Source: an uncultured Clostridia bacterium (lineage in GTDB: Bacteria; Bacillota; Clostridia; Oscillospirales; Butyricicoccaceae). Taken from it: a DNA stretch of 14,415 nt. Below are positions 14,266 through 14,415 of this stretch, in pieces; the stretch's first letter is position 1, and the number at the start of each line of letters is the position of its first letter. Location: assembly GCA_910586575.1 (NCBI GenBank), contig CAJUJQ010000079.1, positions 1-14,415 of the forward strand, in the 5' to 3' direction. The notes below the pieces were generated by a model. It worked only from the letters and a program-made list of their open reading frames with translations, made no database searches and was not told the DNA's origin. The position numbers and the translations under genes are program-made.

Positions 14266-14415
14266 TTAAGCGGCCAATGCTTTATCCCAGATTCCTCTGT
14301 ACGGGTATACACCATGGAAATTCTGACTTGCTGCAAACAGAAAATAAGCAAAGCATCCCAACATTAGAGCAATCTGCGCAAAAACGTTCATACACGAAAT
14401 ATACACAAAAAGGGA
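14266..14415 (-). CDS. Possible C-terminal end of a convergent minus-strand membrane protein (partial)
   Basis: On the minus strand a frame is open from the window edge for 49 codons to a TAA (14266-14268). It includes an internal ATG, then a strongly hydrophobic segment (AQIALMLGCFAYFLFAAS) and the polar tail GVYPYRGIWDKALAA. No ribosome binding site precedes the internal ATG, so if real it is the end of a longer gene beginning outside the window. The position after a terminator fits convergent genes. I cannot name the protein, and a chance open frame is possible. Confidence 0.35.
   Translation of the reverse strand, partial: SLFVYISCMNVFAQIALMLGCFAYFLFAASQNFHGVYPYRGIWDKALAA

Noticed and set aside
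1..14415. CRISPR arrays, transposases, phage genes, tRNA or rRNA genes
   Set aside because: No regularly spaced repeats, no transposase or integrase motifs, and no tRNA- or rRNA-like sequence were noticed on reading both strands.

Overview
The window looks like a low-to-moderate GC Gram-positive, probably an anaerobic Clostridia/Oscillospiraceae-type gut bacterium. This is an inference. It rests on strong GGAGG-type ribosome binding sites before most genes, some GTG/TTG starts, close packing with ATGA overlaps, the absence of lipopolysaccharide core genes, and a signal-peptide or membrane-anchored surface protein pair at the end. All confident genes are on the + strand and read as one surface-glycan operon. 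It starts upstream of the window and ends at a rho-independent terminator near 14182-14216.

Layout. 1-1499: the tail of an unrecognised, possibly glycosyltransferase-like protein, then a family GT10 (alpha-1,3/4-fucosyltransferase-type) enzyme. 1576-3708: a large polytopic GT-C/GT39-like membrane glycosyltransferase. 3737-7206: three enzymes of deoxy-aminosugar synthesis, namely an NDP-hexose 2,3-dehydratase, an NDP-hexose 3-ketoreductase of the Gfo/Idh/MocA family, and a WecE-like sugar aminotransferase. 7207-7447: a gap of about 240 bases with at most a doubtful small ORF. 7448-8110: a NeuD/PglD-type sugar N-acyltransferase. 8136-9074: a GtrB/ArnC-type polyprenyl-phosphate glycosyltransferase. 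9104-10252: an ATP-grasp ligase. 10249-10966: two four-helix SMR/EamA-type proteins resembling the ArnE/ArnF flippase. 11000-12927: rmlA and rmlB. 12946-14114: a membrane-anchored protein and a secreted protein, both beta-rich and of unknown function. The last 301 bases hold the terminator and the possible end of a convergent minus-strand gene.

How it fits together (inference from family assignments). RmlA and RmlB make dTDP-4-keto-6-deoxyglucose. The 2,3-dehydratase removes the C2 hydroxyl, the 3-ketoreductase restores a hydroxyl at C3, the aminotransferase places an amine at C4, and the acyltransferase and/or ATP-grasp ligase acylates that amine. The predicted product is a dTDP-4-acylamino-2,4,6-trideoxyhexose, a sugar class best known from antibiotics such as those made by the kijanimicin pathway. 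The GtrB-like enzyme would load it onto undecaprenyl phosphate, the SMR pair would flip it, and the GT-C enzyme would attach it to a glycan or other acceptor outside the membrane. rmlC and rmlD are absent, so this segment does not encode dTDP-rhamnose synthesis by itself. The complete route, from sugar nucleotide to external transfer, together with an ATP-grasp ligase, is the most interesting feature of the window.
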